From contig OZ220497.1 of the NCBI GenBank assembly GCA_965116245.1, positions 1,922,001 through 1,986,000 of the forward strand: a DNA stretch of 64,000 bases, read 5' to 3'. The position numbers and the translations under genes are program-made. Shown piece after piece: positions 32,624 to 41,588 of the stretch. Within the stretch, counting starts at the first letter, position 1. Every line of letters begins with the position of its first letter. This DNA comes from Poriferisodalis sp965116245 (GTDB taxonomy: Bacteria; Actinomycetota; Acidimicrobiia; Acidimicrobiales; Poriferisodalaceae). Below the pieces are notes generated by a model. The model ran no database searches. It worked only from the letters and a program-made list of their open reading frames with translations, and was not told where the DNA came from.

Positions 32624-35617
32624 TCAGGGGTCGGCGTCTTCGTCGTAGGGCAAAAGGTCCAGGCCGAGTCGCCGAGCCCGTTCCCGAAAGGCCTCTGCAC
32701 CGCCTTCCAGCACCTTACAGACGGATCGGCGAATCGATGGGTCTTCGAGGCCGCCGGAGTTGTAGTTGATCTCTGGAAGGCGACCTTCCTGCAACGAGCC
32801 GCAGCTCGCGACGATGACCTGGTCGACGTCCGTGTTGACTACGAGGTTAGCATTGTGCGTGACCATGATGATCTGACGCCGCTCGCTCGCCAACCGGAAT
32901 AGCCCGACTAGTTCGGAGTGCACCGACTCGGGGTCGAGGTTCTCCTCCGGTTGATCAATGATCAGCGGACCTGTCTCTTGCAGGTCGACGGCGAGATAGA
33001 GCAGGAGCAGGACGATCCCGCGTGACCCGGGAGAGAGGCGTTCAATGCTGAGACCGTCGTACTCGAGGCTGTACCGGAGAGAGATGTGGTCTGTTCCGTA
33101 CAGCCAAAGCGAGAATCTGTTCTCCCACTCATCGGCTGATGCAGCGCCCTTTGACGGAGTACGGCGGTGTTTCCACAGGTCGTCTTCGTGCTTTGCTGCA
33201 AACGCTTCGATCGCCTCAGCCGCCTTCTTCGCATCCCCAATTTCCCAAGCCTCAAGTAGATCCTGACGAGCGACCTGAGCCAGCTGACCCTCGCCGCGAA
33301 AAGGACCCTCAGTGCGGAGGTCGAGTAGCGCCTCGCCCCTCGTTGCCCAGGCGTCCAGGTCGACGACGCGTCGGACAGCGAACCTGAGTTTCGCGATCGA
33401 TCCGCTGTTCGCGATCTGTTCGCTGAGTGTTTTGAGCACTTTGTCGATTGGAGCGTAGAGCTTGCGCAGCTCTTCTTCCTCAGTGAGGAGAGCTCGAAAG
33501 TACGAGCGGTAGCGGTCGAGCCGCTGCGCGACCAACTCGTCGGTCGAGGCCGCCTCATCGCGACCGATTTCTTCCTGCATGCTGTCGATCGCGGCCTTTA
33601 ATTCTGCGGCCGATTTTGTCAGTCTGGTGAGGTCCTGTGCCCTCGCCTCGTCGAGGCCTATGAGTTCCTCCAGACGGGACGCTTCTGCTTCCAGTAGTAG
33701 AACTGACAGTTCGCGCAGCCGGGGTTCGTCGAGCGCATCAAGGTCTTGTTCTGCCGATCGGTCGGGAGCCTCTCCGACTAGCTGCTCATGCGCAGACCTG
33801 CACTGCTCGAGTGCGGTGGCGACGACACCAGTGACATCACCCGCGAAACTGACCGCGAAGGCGGCCCACTCGTCATTCTCGAGGGCTGCCTTCGAGTGCT
33901 CATGAATGAAGTTCTGCTGCCAGCGAGGAAACTCTTGGTCAATGACTCTCTTCGCCGCTCGTTGGAGCGCCTCTAGAGCCGTGAGTCGTCGGTCGAACGC
34001 CTGCGCTGCGATCCGGCGGTCCTGCAACACCTTTGCCACGAGCTCGTGTCGTTGGGTGTTCGATTCGTCCGAATCCTCCGTGAGCTTTGTGATCTCCTTC
34101 GTGATGTCATCGTGGTTCGACCGCACCAAGTTAAGTTCCTCCTTTCGTTGATCGAGCGTTCGTTTACGTTGACGGATGGAGTTGACCCTTTTACTGAGTT
34201 CGAAGACACTCTCTAACTCTTGGCGCTGTTCTGTTCGAGCGGACGTGAGGCGAATTTCGAGTAGCTCACGGAAGCTCTGCGCACCCTGGCGCTGATGCAC
34301 TGGCCACGACGCGTAGATGACGCGCTCGATCTCAGCGAGGAGTTTTTCGGTGACTCCATCCGCTGCGCAGAGATCTTCCACGAACTGCTGGCTGAGGTAG
34401 CGGACGGGTGGGACGTACGAGGTGGATAGATCACCTGAGCGGAAGTCGCATGATGTCTTCTCGCCCTTGCTCCACGAGACCTCGGCAGACGTCTCATGCA
34501 ACAGGTTCCCGGCCCGGCGTACGAACGAAGCGTTGTTGTCGAATGGTACTTTCGATCCTGCTGCTGCGGCAATCAGGTCGGCGAGGGCAGTCTTGCCGGA
34601 ACCCCTGGCTCCGATGATGGCGACGAGCCCGGGATTGATGTCAAGCGCTGATGACCTGAACCATTGCTCGTTGGAGACGGCTACCCGTGTGATGCGTCCA
34701 TAGGCGGTCGACGAGGCAGGGGCCTCCTTTCCGATGTGTCCTCTAGTCTCGGGTGACAGACATGCAAGCCGAAGCGTCTCGAAGTCCAGGCCGCCTTTCA
34801 CCCAGCTGAAGCGCTCGAAGTCCGGCTTTCCGAGTCTCGAGGTCGCGTGCGCATCGCTTCCGTGGAGGCACAGTTTGGGGCCGCCGTAGATTCTGTCCAG
34901 CTTCGCAGGATTGGCTGCCCCTTGGCCTTTCCAGAAGTCCGCCTGCTGAGGGGTTGCGCTGAAGACGATGTCGGTGAATGACTCGATGGATTGCCTTAGC
35001 GCATCGAAGCTCCCTCCCTCGACCCGGAGCCCAGACGTGCCATCTCTCTCCCCGCCAGCAACGGCAACGAGCACGTTGTCTTGCGCCCACTTGTTGCTCA
35101 TGAGCTTATCGTGGAGCTGTTGGAAGTTCACTTTGAACTGCGTAATGCCGATCCGCAGAGCTGGGTCCTCGAGGGAAGGATGATTGGCTGAGTAGGCACT
35201 GCCTAACCGGGTGAGGTCCTTCGGCGTGGCTCGATAGGCGACACCGTTATAGTTGAATTCGAGACCCGCAAGAAACTGGTCGAGGGCGTCAGTTTCTGTC
35301 GGTGCAACGAGCAGGTGGATGTTCACGGCACGGTTGGACTTCGTTCTGTTGTCGAGCCGGAGCTCGACGTTCGGGAAGGCGAACCTGATTGAGGGGGCGA
35401 CACCGCGGGTGAGGGCCTCTTCTACCCTCTTGTAGCTCTCTGTCGTGAAGTAGTCCGTGACTCCGATGGCTTCGATCGGGGGCACTTGTGCCGCAAGTAT
35501 TGTCAGAGCTTCGTCGATCGTCGTGTCGCCGAACTGATCGTTCAGGAGGGTTCCGGGCATGTGGACATGCGGGTCCCAGCGTCGCCAGAGTGAGCCCTGG
35601 TTATTCGACGGACTCAT
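32624..35617 (-). CDS. PHP domain-SMC/ABC-like ATPase (TrlF-type), candidate defence protein
   Basis: An intact 997-residue protein. Residues 1-300 form a PHP-like metal-dependent hydrolase domain with the HVH motif (His17, His19) and GSDAH (residues 253-257). An ABC/SMC ATPase head follows, with Walker A GARGSGKT (336-343), a Q-loop region (RYLSQQFVE), a long coiled coil (about 420-700), the signature LSPGSRGIVLLLLYLA, Walker B PLIIDQPEENLD and an H-loop VTHNANL. This order matches TrlF-family ATPases, which are poorly characterised. Its position in a tRNA-associated island among Thoeris, AbiE, HicBA and R-M remnants suggests a defence role. It is the longest undamaged gene in an otherwise decayed half of the island. 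Confidence 0.82.
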   Translation of the reverse strand: MSPSNNQGSLWRRWDPHVHMPGTLLNDQFGDTTIDEALTILAAQVPPIEAIGVTDYFTTESYKRVEEALTRGVAPSIRFAFPNVELRLDNRTKSNRAVNIHLLVAPTETDALDQFLAGLEFNYNGVAYRATPKDLTRLGSAYSANHPSLEDPALRIGITQFKVNFQQLHDKLMSNKWAQDNVLVAVAGGERDGTSGLRVEGGSFDALRQSIESFTDIVFSATPQQADFWKGQGAANPAKLDRIYGGPKLCLHGSDAHATSRLGKPDFERFSWVKGGLDFETLRLACLSPETRGHIGKEAPASSTAYGRITRVAVSNEQWFRSSALDINPGLVAIIGARGSGKTALADLIAAAAGSKVPFDNNASFVRRAGNLLHETSAEVSWSKGEKTSCDFRSGDLSTSYVPPVRYLSQQFVEDLCAADGVTEKLLAEIERVIYASWPVHQRQGAQSFRELLEIRLTSARTEQRQELESVFELSKRVNSIRQRKRTLDQRKEELNLVRSNHDDITKEITKLTEDSDESNTQRHELVAKVLQDRRIAAQAFDRRLTALEALQRAAKRVIDQEFPRWQQNFIHEHSKAALENDEWAAFAVSFAGDVTGVVATALEQCRSAHEQLVGEAPDRSAEQDLDALDEPRLRELSVLLLEAEASRLEELIGLDEARAQDLTRLTKSAAELKAAIDSMQEEIGRDEAASTDELVAQRLDRYRSYFRALLTEEEELRKLYAPIDKVLKTLSEQIANSGSIAKLRFAVRRVVDLDAWATRGEALLDLRTEGPFRGEGQLAQVARQDLLEAWEIGDAKKAAEAIEAFAAKHEDDLWKHRRTPSKGAASADEWENRFSLWLYGTDHISLRYSLEYDGLSIERLSPGSRGIVLLLLYLAVDLQETGPLIIDQPEENLDPESVHSELVGLFRLASERRQIIMVTHNANLVVNTDVDQVIVASCGSLQEGRLPEINYNSGGLEDPSIRRSVCKVLEGGAEAFRERARRLGLDLLPYDEDADP

Positions 35618-36133
35618 GGGAGAGCTGCGTACAAGACGTAGTACCTCACGAATTCATGTACCATAGCATGTGACAGTACGAGGGTTTGCGCTGGACTATT
35701 GGATGTTAGGGGCCGAGCGTCCTGATGCTGTTCGGCCTGGCGTCGAAGACTCCGCGACGACCCTGACTGTCGTAGCGGAGCGAACCTACAAACGCTATGG
35801 CGGTGCGAGGCCTAAGGGGTTGCTGGCGATAGGGCGGCAGCCAGAGTGATGCGGCGAGCCGGAGACGTGCTGGCCTTTCGGTAGTTCTCAGTTGTAGGGC
35901 GACCCGCAATAATGAGGTTTCGTGGACCGCTGGCTGGGCATCGAGCACGGCGCCGCTCGCGACGACGGAGTGGGGGACTGGTTGGCCCGAAGCTGTTGTC
36001 AGGGAGTTCGACATCGCGGGCAGTGACGAGGAGACGGCACCCTCGTCTGCCCGCGCTCAGGTCCCGCCACGTTCGCTCACGGAGCCTGCCGACGACGAGC
36101 GCCCGGCGGCTTGTCCGGCCGTAGCGGCTGATC
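35618..36133. other. ~500-bp stretch without a supported gene
   Basis: It contains the likely promoter of the PHP-SMC gene (AT-rich around 35630-35670) and GC-rich sequence in which no frame keeps family resemblance. It may include the lost N-terminal part of the methyltransferase that follows, but the catalytic PCQ loop was not found. Confidence 0.4.
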
Positions 36134-36884
36134 GTGCCAGCGAGAGTGAGTCTCCTTCAGGCCTACACGGCTGTATTGGCGCAGGCGAAGCCTCGGTACT
36201 TCATCCTCGAGAACGTCTACGCACTCACCTTCAACAACAAGGCGAGCCGACCGGCCTTTGAGCGCCTACTCAAAGAGATCACCGGTGCTGGCGATGACTG
36301 CCGGTGGGGAGTCTTGAACGCTGCGGACTACGGCATCCCGCAAGCTCGGCCTCGCCTTTTCATCTTCGGAGCTAGGAGAGGCGAAACGATCCCGTAGTTA
36401 CCTGCGCCGAGTCATCACGGTGATTGGGAACGACGCAAGACTGGAGGCGGGCCGCTGCCTCACGTCACGACCGGCGAGGCGCTGGACGGCCTTGTCACCG
36501 ACGCGGAGCCTGGCGAGATCGTCCACGGTAAGTGGGGGGCATCTCCTCAACGAGATCCCGCCTGGCGACAACTATCTCCACTACACCAAAAAGCGAGGGC
36601 ATCCGAACCCGATCTTCGAATGGCGTTCGCGGTACTGGTCTTTCTTGCTCAAGCTGGACCCGGCTCGTCCGTCGCCGACTATTCAAGCCCAGCCTGGCCC
36701 TAATGTTGGACCGTTCCACTGGGAAGACCGACGACTTCGTGTTCCTGAGCTTCGCAGACTCTTCACGTTCCCGGATGACTTCGACTTTGTGAGTAGCCGA
36801 GTCTCGGCGTAGTCGCAGGTTGGTAACTCGGTTCCGCCTTTACTGGCGCAGCGTGTTGCGCAGGGAGTGGCGTCCGTCGTCTAA
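36134..36884 (+). pseudogene. Decayed DNA (cytosine-5) methyltransferase
   Basis: The C-terminal part of a Dcm-type enzyme is recognisable across two frames. Bases 36134-36397 give motif VI-VIII-like sequence (PRYFILENV, WGVLNAADYGIPQARPRLFIFGAR). After a frameshift, 36530-36812 give the target-recognition and motif IX region (LNEIPPGDNYLHYTKKRG, PSPTIQA, PELRRLFTFPDDFDF). An in-frame TAG at 36810-36812 then interrupts before the motif X end (QVGNSVPPLLAQRVA), which continues in the same frame to a TAA at 36882-36884. The N-terminal catalytic Cys motif is not visible. The gene is therefore inactive. Confidence 0.8.
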
Positions 36885-37310
36885 GTTCGTGGTTGCTCGA
36901 TGAGTTCCGAATTCGAGTGAACCCATGACTTGTTGATGCGCTGAATCGCCTTGATCCGCTCGGGGTCCTCATCCCACGGTTCGAGTTCGTGGGTCCAGCC
37001 GAACCGGAACGCACTGCTTGGTCGTCGGTGAGAAGACGGCCAAGGTGGTGTTCGGCGACGCCGCCTCGGACAGCGACGCCCAGTCGAAAGTTCCGTTCGA
37101 TGATGCCCAAGATCGTCGGGGCGTCCACGCCAGAGAATGACTCAAGCTGGTGGGGCTCGGAGTCCGATACGACGTATCGTTCAGCGAGGGTCTGTCGGAG
37201 ATCGGGTGAGGGATCAAGGCTGGAGGCGCGGGCCTCGAAGCGCGCATAGTCAAACAGACGGTGGGGGCGAAATCCTTGTGCGCTCGGGGATTGTTCTCAA
37301 CCACCACGAT
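36881..37310 (-). pseudogene. Frameshifted ORF convergent with the methyltransferase remnant
   Basis: Two minus-strand frames join near 37010. The upstream part reads LFDYARFEARAS, LRQTLAERYVVSD and APTILGIIERNFRLG. The downstream part reads FRFGWTHELEPWDEDPERI and AIQRINKSW, ending at a TAG (36881-36883) that overlaps the methyltransferase stop region. A convergent gene beside a cytosine methyltransferase is most easily explained as its restriction endonuclease, but I do not recognise the family and no nuclease motif is certain. Confidence 0.4.
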
Positions 37311-37370
37311 TGCACAAGCAGGCTCACCTGATCAGCCTGCTATCAACTTCCATGTCCGTTACACCGATGG

Positions 37371-37676
37371 ATGTCACAGGGGTTCACTACGATTCGGGTT
37401 GTGACGGTGCGCCGCAATCCCTCTGGACGTCCGGCGGACACACCTGATCACGTTTGGCGGCGTCAGATGGACGCCGTCCGCGCCCGCACAATTCCGCAAC
37501 GGCTTGAGGAATGGCGTCAGCTCAACGTGGCGGGTGCCGTCATGGAGGAGAGGTCGGTGCGAATGCGCCACCCTGACTACGACGACAGCGAGGTCTTCTT
37601 GGGTCTTGTCGTTGTCCGCTATGGCCCTGAACTCGCCAGCGAAGTCTGGCCTGAGTCGGTGGGAATCGAACCCTGA
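37371..37676 (+). CDS. 101-residue hypothetical protein, upstream partner of a nucleotidyltransferase
   Basis: A small charged protein (RPADTPDHVWRRQMDAVRAR, then RMRHPDYDDSEVFLGLVVVRYG), Arg-rich and without membrane segments or a recognised domain. Its TGA at 37674-37676 overlaps the probable start of a nucleotidyltransferase gene. The pairing of a small unknown protein with a stand-alone nucleotidyltransferase resembles toxin-antitoxin organisation, but neither role is demonstrated by motifs here. Confidence 0.5.
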   Translation: MSQGFTTIRVVTVRRNPSGRPADTPDHVWRRQMDAVRARTIPQRLEEWRQLNVAGAVMEERSVRMRHPDYDDSEVFLGLVVVRYGPELASEVWPESVGIEP

Positions 37677-38230
37677 TCGATCTCGCAGCCGCACTGGAGC
37701 GCACGGTCCATGCCCTTGAATCTGCTGGACTAGACTACGTCGTGGTCGGCTCAACAGCCGCGGCGGCGTGGGGGACGCCCCGGATGACTCGCGATGTGGA
37801 CATCGTGGTAGTGCTGGTGCCCGATTCAGGCGAGGCGGTCCTCGAAGCGCTTCGGGGAAGCGAGGTCTACTTCCCGGAGTCAGAGGCCCGTCGGGCGGTC
37901 ACCTCTGGAGGCACCTTCAACGTCCTTCATCCCCAAAGCGGCGGCAAGGTCGACATCTTCGCCGTTCCGACCGAAGACGCGTTCACCCAGTCTCGCATTG
38001 CTCGACGAGTCCGCGCTGAAGTTCTCGGAATCGAGACATGGATCGCCGCGCCCGAAGACGTCGTGCTGGCCAAGCTCCGATGGCGCCTGGAATCGCGCTC
38101 CGAGATCCAATGGCGGGACTGCGTCGAGATCGCTGCCATCAACGATCTCGACGTCAACTACATGAACCGATGGGCAGCCGAGCTAGGAGTACAGGACGAT
38201 CTGGCCGATCTGCTCGACGAACAGGCCTGA
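37673..38230 (+). CDS. Stand-alone nucleotidyltransferase-fold protein (DUF6036/AbiEii-like)
   Basis: Residues with the nucleotidyltransferase signature VVGSTAAAAWGTPRMTRDVDIVVVL (read in part: G-S...DVDIVV) are followed by IWIAAPEDVVLAKLRWRLE-type conserved sequence (ETWIAAPEDVVLAKL). The first canonical start, GTG 37742, would cut off the expected N-terminal helix. The frame upstream reads LIDLAAALERTVHALESAGL back to a CTG at 37673 that overlaps the previous stop as CTGA, with no ATG, GTG or TTG available after the in-frame stop at 37652. Either a CTG start is used or the gene has lost its start. Related proteins act as toxins or antibiotic-type nucleotidyltransferases. Confidence 0.68.
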   Translation: MIDLAAALERTVHALESAGLDYVVVGSTAAAAWGTPRMTRDVDIVVVLVPDSGEAVLEALRGSEVYFPESEARRAVTSGGTFNVLHPQSGGKVDIFAVPTEDAFTQSRIARRVRAEVLGIETWIAAPEDVVLAKLRWRLESRSEIQWRDCVEIAAINDLDVNYMNRWAAELGVQDDLADLLDEQA

Positions 38231-38373
38231 TTCGTTCGCCTTGGGGTGATTCACCCTGGGTTTGCGCAGGCTCTGGGGGTGCCTGGGACGTTCCTATAGA
38301 TGCCAAGTGCGGGTGGTGAGGGTGGCGACGTCGAAACTACGACGGATCAGACTCGGCTGGGCATCATGAGCTG

Positions 38374-38574
38374 GTGCTGGCGGTGCCTGGAACGGCGGCC
38401 ACTTTCGCGTTAATCGGTCTGCTCGTCTACTACGGCGCAACGAACGCCGATTCGCCGAACTCGGTCACGTCGTTCTTGGTGGAGGCAGGGGGACCGCTGC
38501 TGGGCGGCGCTGTTGCCGCGGTGTTCGTCGTGATCATGCGGATGCCGGGCGTCCTCAAGCATTGGGTGAAGTGA
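38374..38574 (+). CDS. Small membrane protein, two transmembrane helices
   Basis: A 66-residue ORF starting with GTG. Hydrophobic helices lie at about residues 3-22 and 39-56, with a short polar loop (ATNADSPNSV) and a basic C-terminus. It has no recognised family and no strong ribosome-binding site. It could be a real small membrane protein of the island or a chance frame. Confidence 0.35.
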   Translation: MLAVPGTAATFALIGLLVYYGATNADSPNSVTSFLVEAGGPLLGGAVAAVFVVIMRMPGVLKHWVK

Positions 38575-38634
38575 GAGATTCACAGACCCGGCGACTGCTT
38601 CGAGCGAGCCTCGGATGTTCGCCCGATGCGGCGG

Positions 38635-38832
38635 TCAGGCTTGGTCGAAGGCTGTCCTGTCGAGTTCGAGGTCTCGCATGATCGCGCGCACGGCTCCGAG
38701 GCGCAGGTCGCGCCCTCCCCAGTTGGGGATCGTGGTGCGGCCGCCCGTGGCCGGGTTGCGCCAGATTTCGTGCGAGCCTCGCGACTGGCGATCGAACTCG
38801 CAGCCGAGCGATTTCAGTTCCCGATAGGTCAC
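38635..38832 (-). CDS. hicA: HicA-family mRNA interferase toxin
   Basis: A 65-residue HicA with the conserved RELKSLG helix, the catalytic His in SRGSHEIWRNP and the strand TTIPNW. HicA cleaves mRNA when free of HicB. The start is a GTG at 38832 that overlaps the hicB TGA (GTGA); longer frames in the same phase read back into unrelated sequence. The order hicB then hicA (antitoxin first) is one of the known arrangements. Confidence 0.85.
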   Translation of the reverse strand: MTYRELKSLGCEFDRQSRGSHEIWRNPATGGRTTIPNWGGRDLRLGAVRAIMRDLELDRTAFDQA

Positions 38833-39065
38833 ACTGCGATGACGAGCTCGCCCGCTGCGGCGATGGGCTGCGGGAGTTCGTCGCCGTGCTCCTCGTAGGA
38901 TGCGATGAAGTCCGCTGCGACTCCGTCGAGGTTGTGCAGCGCTTCTTCGGCGGTCTCGCCCCATGCGCGGCACCCCGGCAGCACCGGCACTTCGGCCAAG
39001 TACATGTGCTCGGTCTCCTCGGAGGGCGCCTTGAGGGTGTAGGACAATGTGTACGTCTTCGACAT
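38829..39065 (-). CDS. hicB: HicB-family antitoxin
   Basis: A 78-residue HicB with the partial RNase H-like fold (YTLSYTLKAPSEETEHMYLAEVP, then LPGCRAWGETAEEALHNL). It lacks a separate C-terminal DNA-binding domain, as short HicB proteins do. It is the first gene of the pair and lies 220 bases inside the right end of the island. Confidence 0.85.
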   Translation of the reverse strand: MSKTYTLSYTLKAPSEETEHMYLAEVPVLPGCRAWGETAEEALHNLDGVAADFIASYEEHGDELPQPIAAAGELVIAV

Positions 39066-39288
39066 CGTTCACGCCCTCGAGCAAGCCGTTTCGTGCATCC
39101 GCAAGGGTAGTTCCTGAAGCAGTGCATTCCCGTAGCACGGCTCCGCCCTCGGGCCGTCAAGGCCGTCGCCGACGTGCCAGGAAGTTCGTGGGCAGCCAGC
39201 GAGTTGCCGCAACGGCCCCCGAGCGACATCGTCACCGACACAGCCGCAATTCGACCCCTTTCGACCCAGCTCTGACCTGCACATAGAC

Positions 39289-39305
39289 AGTCCCCCCTCC
39301 GACAC
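39289..39305 (+). repeat. attR: right boundary of genomic island
   Basis: agtcccccctccgacac, an exact 17-base copy of the tRNA-Leu 3' end (24030-24046), without the rest of the tRNA. It lies in non-coding sequence just after the HicBA genes. Confidence 0.8.
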
Positions 39306-39371
39306 TTGAATAGACGAAGCCGTCCGGTTCCTCACCAACGCAGGCCGCTGCGCCCACCGCCTCGAGGGCGG

Positions 39372-39461
39372 CTACCCGCAATGGCGCCAAGCGGGTCTGC
39401 CAGTCGCCATCGGAGCATCCTGAATACCTCGCTGGCGACGGTAGACCTCACCCCTGCGCAC
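39372..39461 (-). pseudogene. Possible MazF/PemK-type toxin remnant
   Basis: A GTG at 39461 on the minus strand begins with RRGEVYR, the typical MazF N-terminus, overlapping the end of the ribbon-helix-helix antitoxin gene. The similarity is lost after about ten residues and the frame stops at 39372. The order antitoxin then toxin fits a broken MazEF-like pair. Confidence 0.3.
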
Positions 39462-39687
39462 GCATGGACTCCATGAGAGAGGCGACGGCATGCATCTCTT
39501 GGCGGTCGGCCTCTTCGGCTTCAAGCCCCGCTGCTTCGGCGGCGAGTTCTCGACCTCGTCGCAGGCGAGCTGCAGAGGCAAGTAGTGAGGTTCGGATCGC
39601 CTCGCATCGGGTCAGTCCGGACGATTCAAGCGTCTGGAGGGCGCGCTCGGTCTCCTCATCGAGTCGGACGGACATTGCTTTCGCCAT
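39448..39687 (-). CDS. Ribbon-helix-helix antitoxin-like protein
   Basis: A 79-residue protein starting MAKAMSVRLDEETERALQTL, followed by GLTRCEAIRTSLLASA, the beta-strand and two helices of a CopG/MetJ-type DNA-binding domain, and then an acidic helical tail. The upstream in-frame start at 39765 adds sequence without similarity. The adjacent overlapping toxin frame appears truncated, so this may be an orphan antitoxin. Confidence 0.65.
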   Translation of the reverse strand: MAKAMSVRLDEETERALQTLESSGLTRCEAIRTSLLASAARLRRGRELAAEAAGLEAEEADRQEMHAVASLMESMRAQG

Positions 39688-40094
39688 TTTGGCAGTATGA
39701 CGTATGTGATACAGCTCGCGACCCGGATTGGGTGTCGCTACGCCGCCCCCGGTCGCCCGATCCATCGGCTCCGATGGCGCGGATCAAGGGTCGCACTTGG
39801 CCCTCTGACGCAAACTAATGTTCGAAAACTCGTTGCCGTGATGGGCGACGACGCAGCGCTCGGGAGTTGTCGAACTTCGATACCTATGTAGTTCGCGCGG
39901 TAAAGGCCGACTCGATATTCCCCCAAACGGTGGCAGTGGAATTGAGGTACGACTTGTAGGACGGGCACGAGGCTTCGGGATCTCCCTCGGCCCAGTTGAA
40001 ACGGAGTCAGTCGGACAGGCGTGCAAAGTTGTCAATAGAGGGGAGCGGATATGCGAGCAGTCCGAGAGGTCCGTTGTCGAGGACGATCAGCACC

Positions 40095-40523
40095 TCAAAA
40101 GGGGCGTCCCTCGGCGCGGCGGGTTGTTGCCAGTGCGTCCATGAGTTCGCGTCCGGTCGTGTCTCGCTCGTCGTCGTCGCCAATCGCTCTAACGGCTTCG
40201 AGGGCCGCAAGCGCCCTGGATGTTGGATAGTCGCGAGCGGAGAGGTCGGCTACATAGTGTTCGGCCCTCGTGAAGCACATGGCGCCCTTAACGCTTCCCT
40301 TCCTGCTGGTCGTTCGCCAGCCGAGCTTTGCCATATTGAGTTTCAGCGCGACACCGACGGTTTGACGGAATAGGTACCCGGCGCTGTCGTCGACCAGGAC
40401 GGCATTGACGGTTGGATCGGTGTCGTCTTCGTAGATGACACGCATGTCGCATCGCGATGTCGTCGGACCGAGCGCATGGTGGGCTCGCCCGCCTTCAAAG
40501 GGTGCGAGGGGATACTTGGACAA
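40095..40523 (-). CDS. Hypothetical protein
   Basis: A 142-residue frame; an internal ATG at about 40445 (MRVIYEDDTDPTV) gives 116 residues and a more natural start. The sequence is soluble, with VNAVLVDDSAGYLFRQTVGV and a helical C-terminus (ALAALEAVRAIGDDDERDTTG). No family was recognised. The region lies between toxin-antitoxin remnants and fatty-acid genes. Confidence 0.4.
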   Translation of the reverse strand: MSKYPLAPFEGGRAHHALGPTTSRCDMRVIYEDDTDPTVNAVLVDDSAGYLFRQTVGVALKLNMAKLGWRTTSRKGSVKGAMCFTRAEHYVADLSARDYPTSRALAALEAVRAIGDDDERDTTGRELMDALATTRRAEGRPF

Positions 40524-40817
40524 ACCATAGGGCGCTAGTAAAGCAGGCGGATCTGCTGGCAGATGCTGACCAGTGCTGGCAGGCGCTGGACCGTGTGGCT
40601 ATCAATCGGTCTAACAGTTCACCTGGCCAGTGAGGGCGATGTTCGAGATCGTCCGCGGCTTGGCATTGCTCCGCTGGAAGCACGCCCGCCCGGAACTGGA
40701 GTGGTCCGACGGGGTTCTGGAAGGCCTGTTGTCGCATGCGCTCGACGGGTAGGCCCGCCGGGCGGCACGCCGCCAGGGTTGCTGCGCCGGACGCGGCCCT
40801 GCGGCCATACTCGTGGC

Positions 40818-41588
40818 ATGTCCGACGACTCCGAACATGTCCGACTCGAAATCGACGGTGCCGTGGCGATGGTCACGATGGCGAAGCCACCGCACAACCT
40901 GCTCAACGGTGCGTTCATCGATCGCCTGATCCAGGCCTTCGAGGATGCAGCCGACGCTGGCGGCCGGTCGATCCTGCTGCGTAGCGAGATGAAGCACTTC
41001 TCGGCTGGCGCCGATGTCGACGGATTCGGCACCGAGGCAGGGCGGAGCCAGGATGCGGCCACCGTGCTGGAGCGACTCGAGGGAGTTCCACTTCCCACCA
41101 TCGCTGCGGTGCATGGCCTGGCCCTGGGCGGCGGCTTCGAGATCGCCCTCGCATGCGACTTCATCATCTGCGGAGCGTCGGCTCGGCTCGGCCTCGTCGA
41201 AGCCACGCTGGGGCTCATGCCGCTCCTCGGAGGCGTCCAGCGAGTGGTCAACCGAGCAGGTGCGAGCAGGGGCAAGGAGATCGCAATGTTCGCTCGCCGC
41301 CACGACCCGGTCTTACTCGAGAAGTGGGGTGTCGTCAACGTCGTGGTCGCGGACGACGAGCTCAAGAACGCCTCTTTGTCGTGGGCCCGCCAGCTCGCCA
41401 CAGGCCCGAACGTGTCGTACGCCGCGATCAAGCGCCTCGCCGCCATCACCACCAGCGAGGGCGTCCGAGCTGCCGACTGCCTGCAAGATGAGGCCGCGAA
41501 ACCGGTGTGGGCCTCCGAAGACCTCCAGACCGGGATGACCGCATACGCCCAGACGGGCCCGGGCACCGCGATCTTCCAGGGCCGATGA
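40818..41588 (+). CDS. Enoyl-CoA hydratase/isomerase family protein
   Basis: A 256-residue crotonase. It has the oxyanion-hole blocks HFSAGADVDGFG and the HGLALGGGFEIALACDF region, and Glu in LGLVEATLGLMP, consistent with hydratase chemistry on acyl-CoA thioesters. A longer frame starts at 40563, but the ATG at 40818 gives the family N-terminus. Its stop overlaps the start of a CoA-transferase gene by four bases (ATGA), so the two probably act on the same acyl-CoA substrate. Confidence 0.93.
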   Translation: MSDDSEHVRLEIDGAVAMVTMAKPPHNLLNGAFIDRLIQAFEDAADAGGRSILLRSEMKHFSAGADVDGFGTEAGRSQDAATVLERLEGVPLPTIAAVHGLALGGGFEIALACDFIICGASARLGLVEATLGLMPLLGGVQRVVNRAGASRGKEIAMFARRHDPVLLEKWGVVNVVVADDELKNASLSWARQLATGPNVSYAAIKRLAAITTSEGVRAADCLQDEAAKPVWASEDLQTGMTAYAQTGPGTAIFQGR

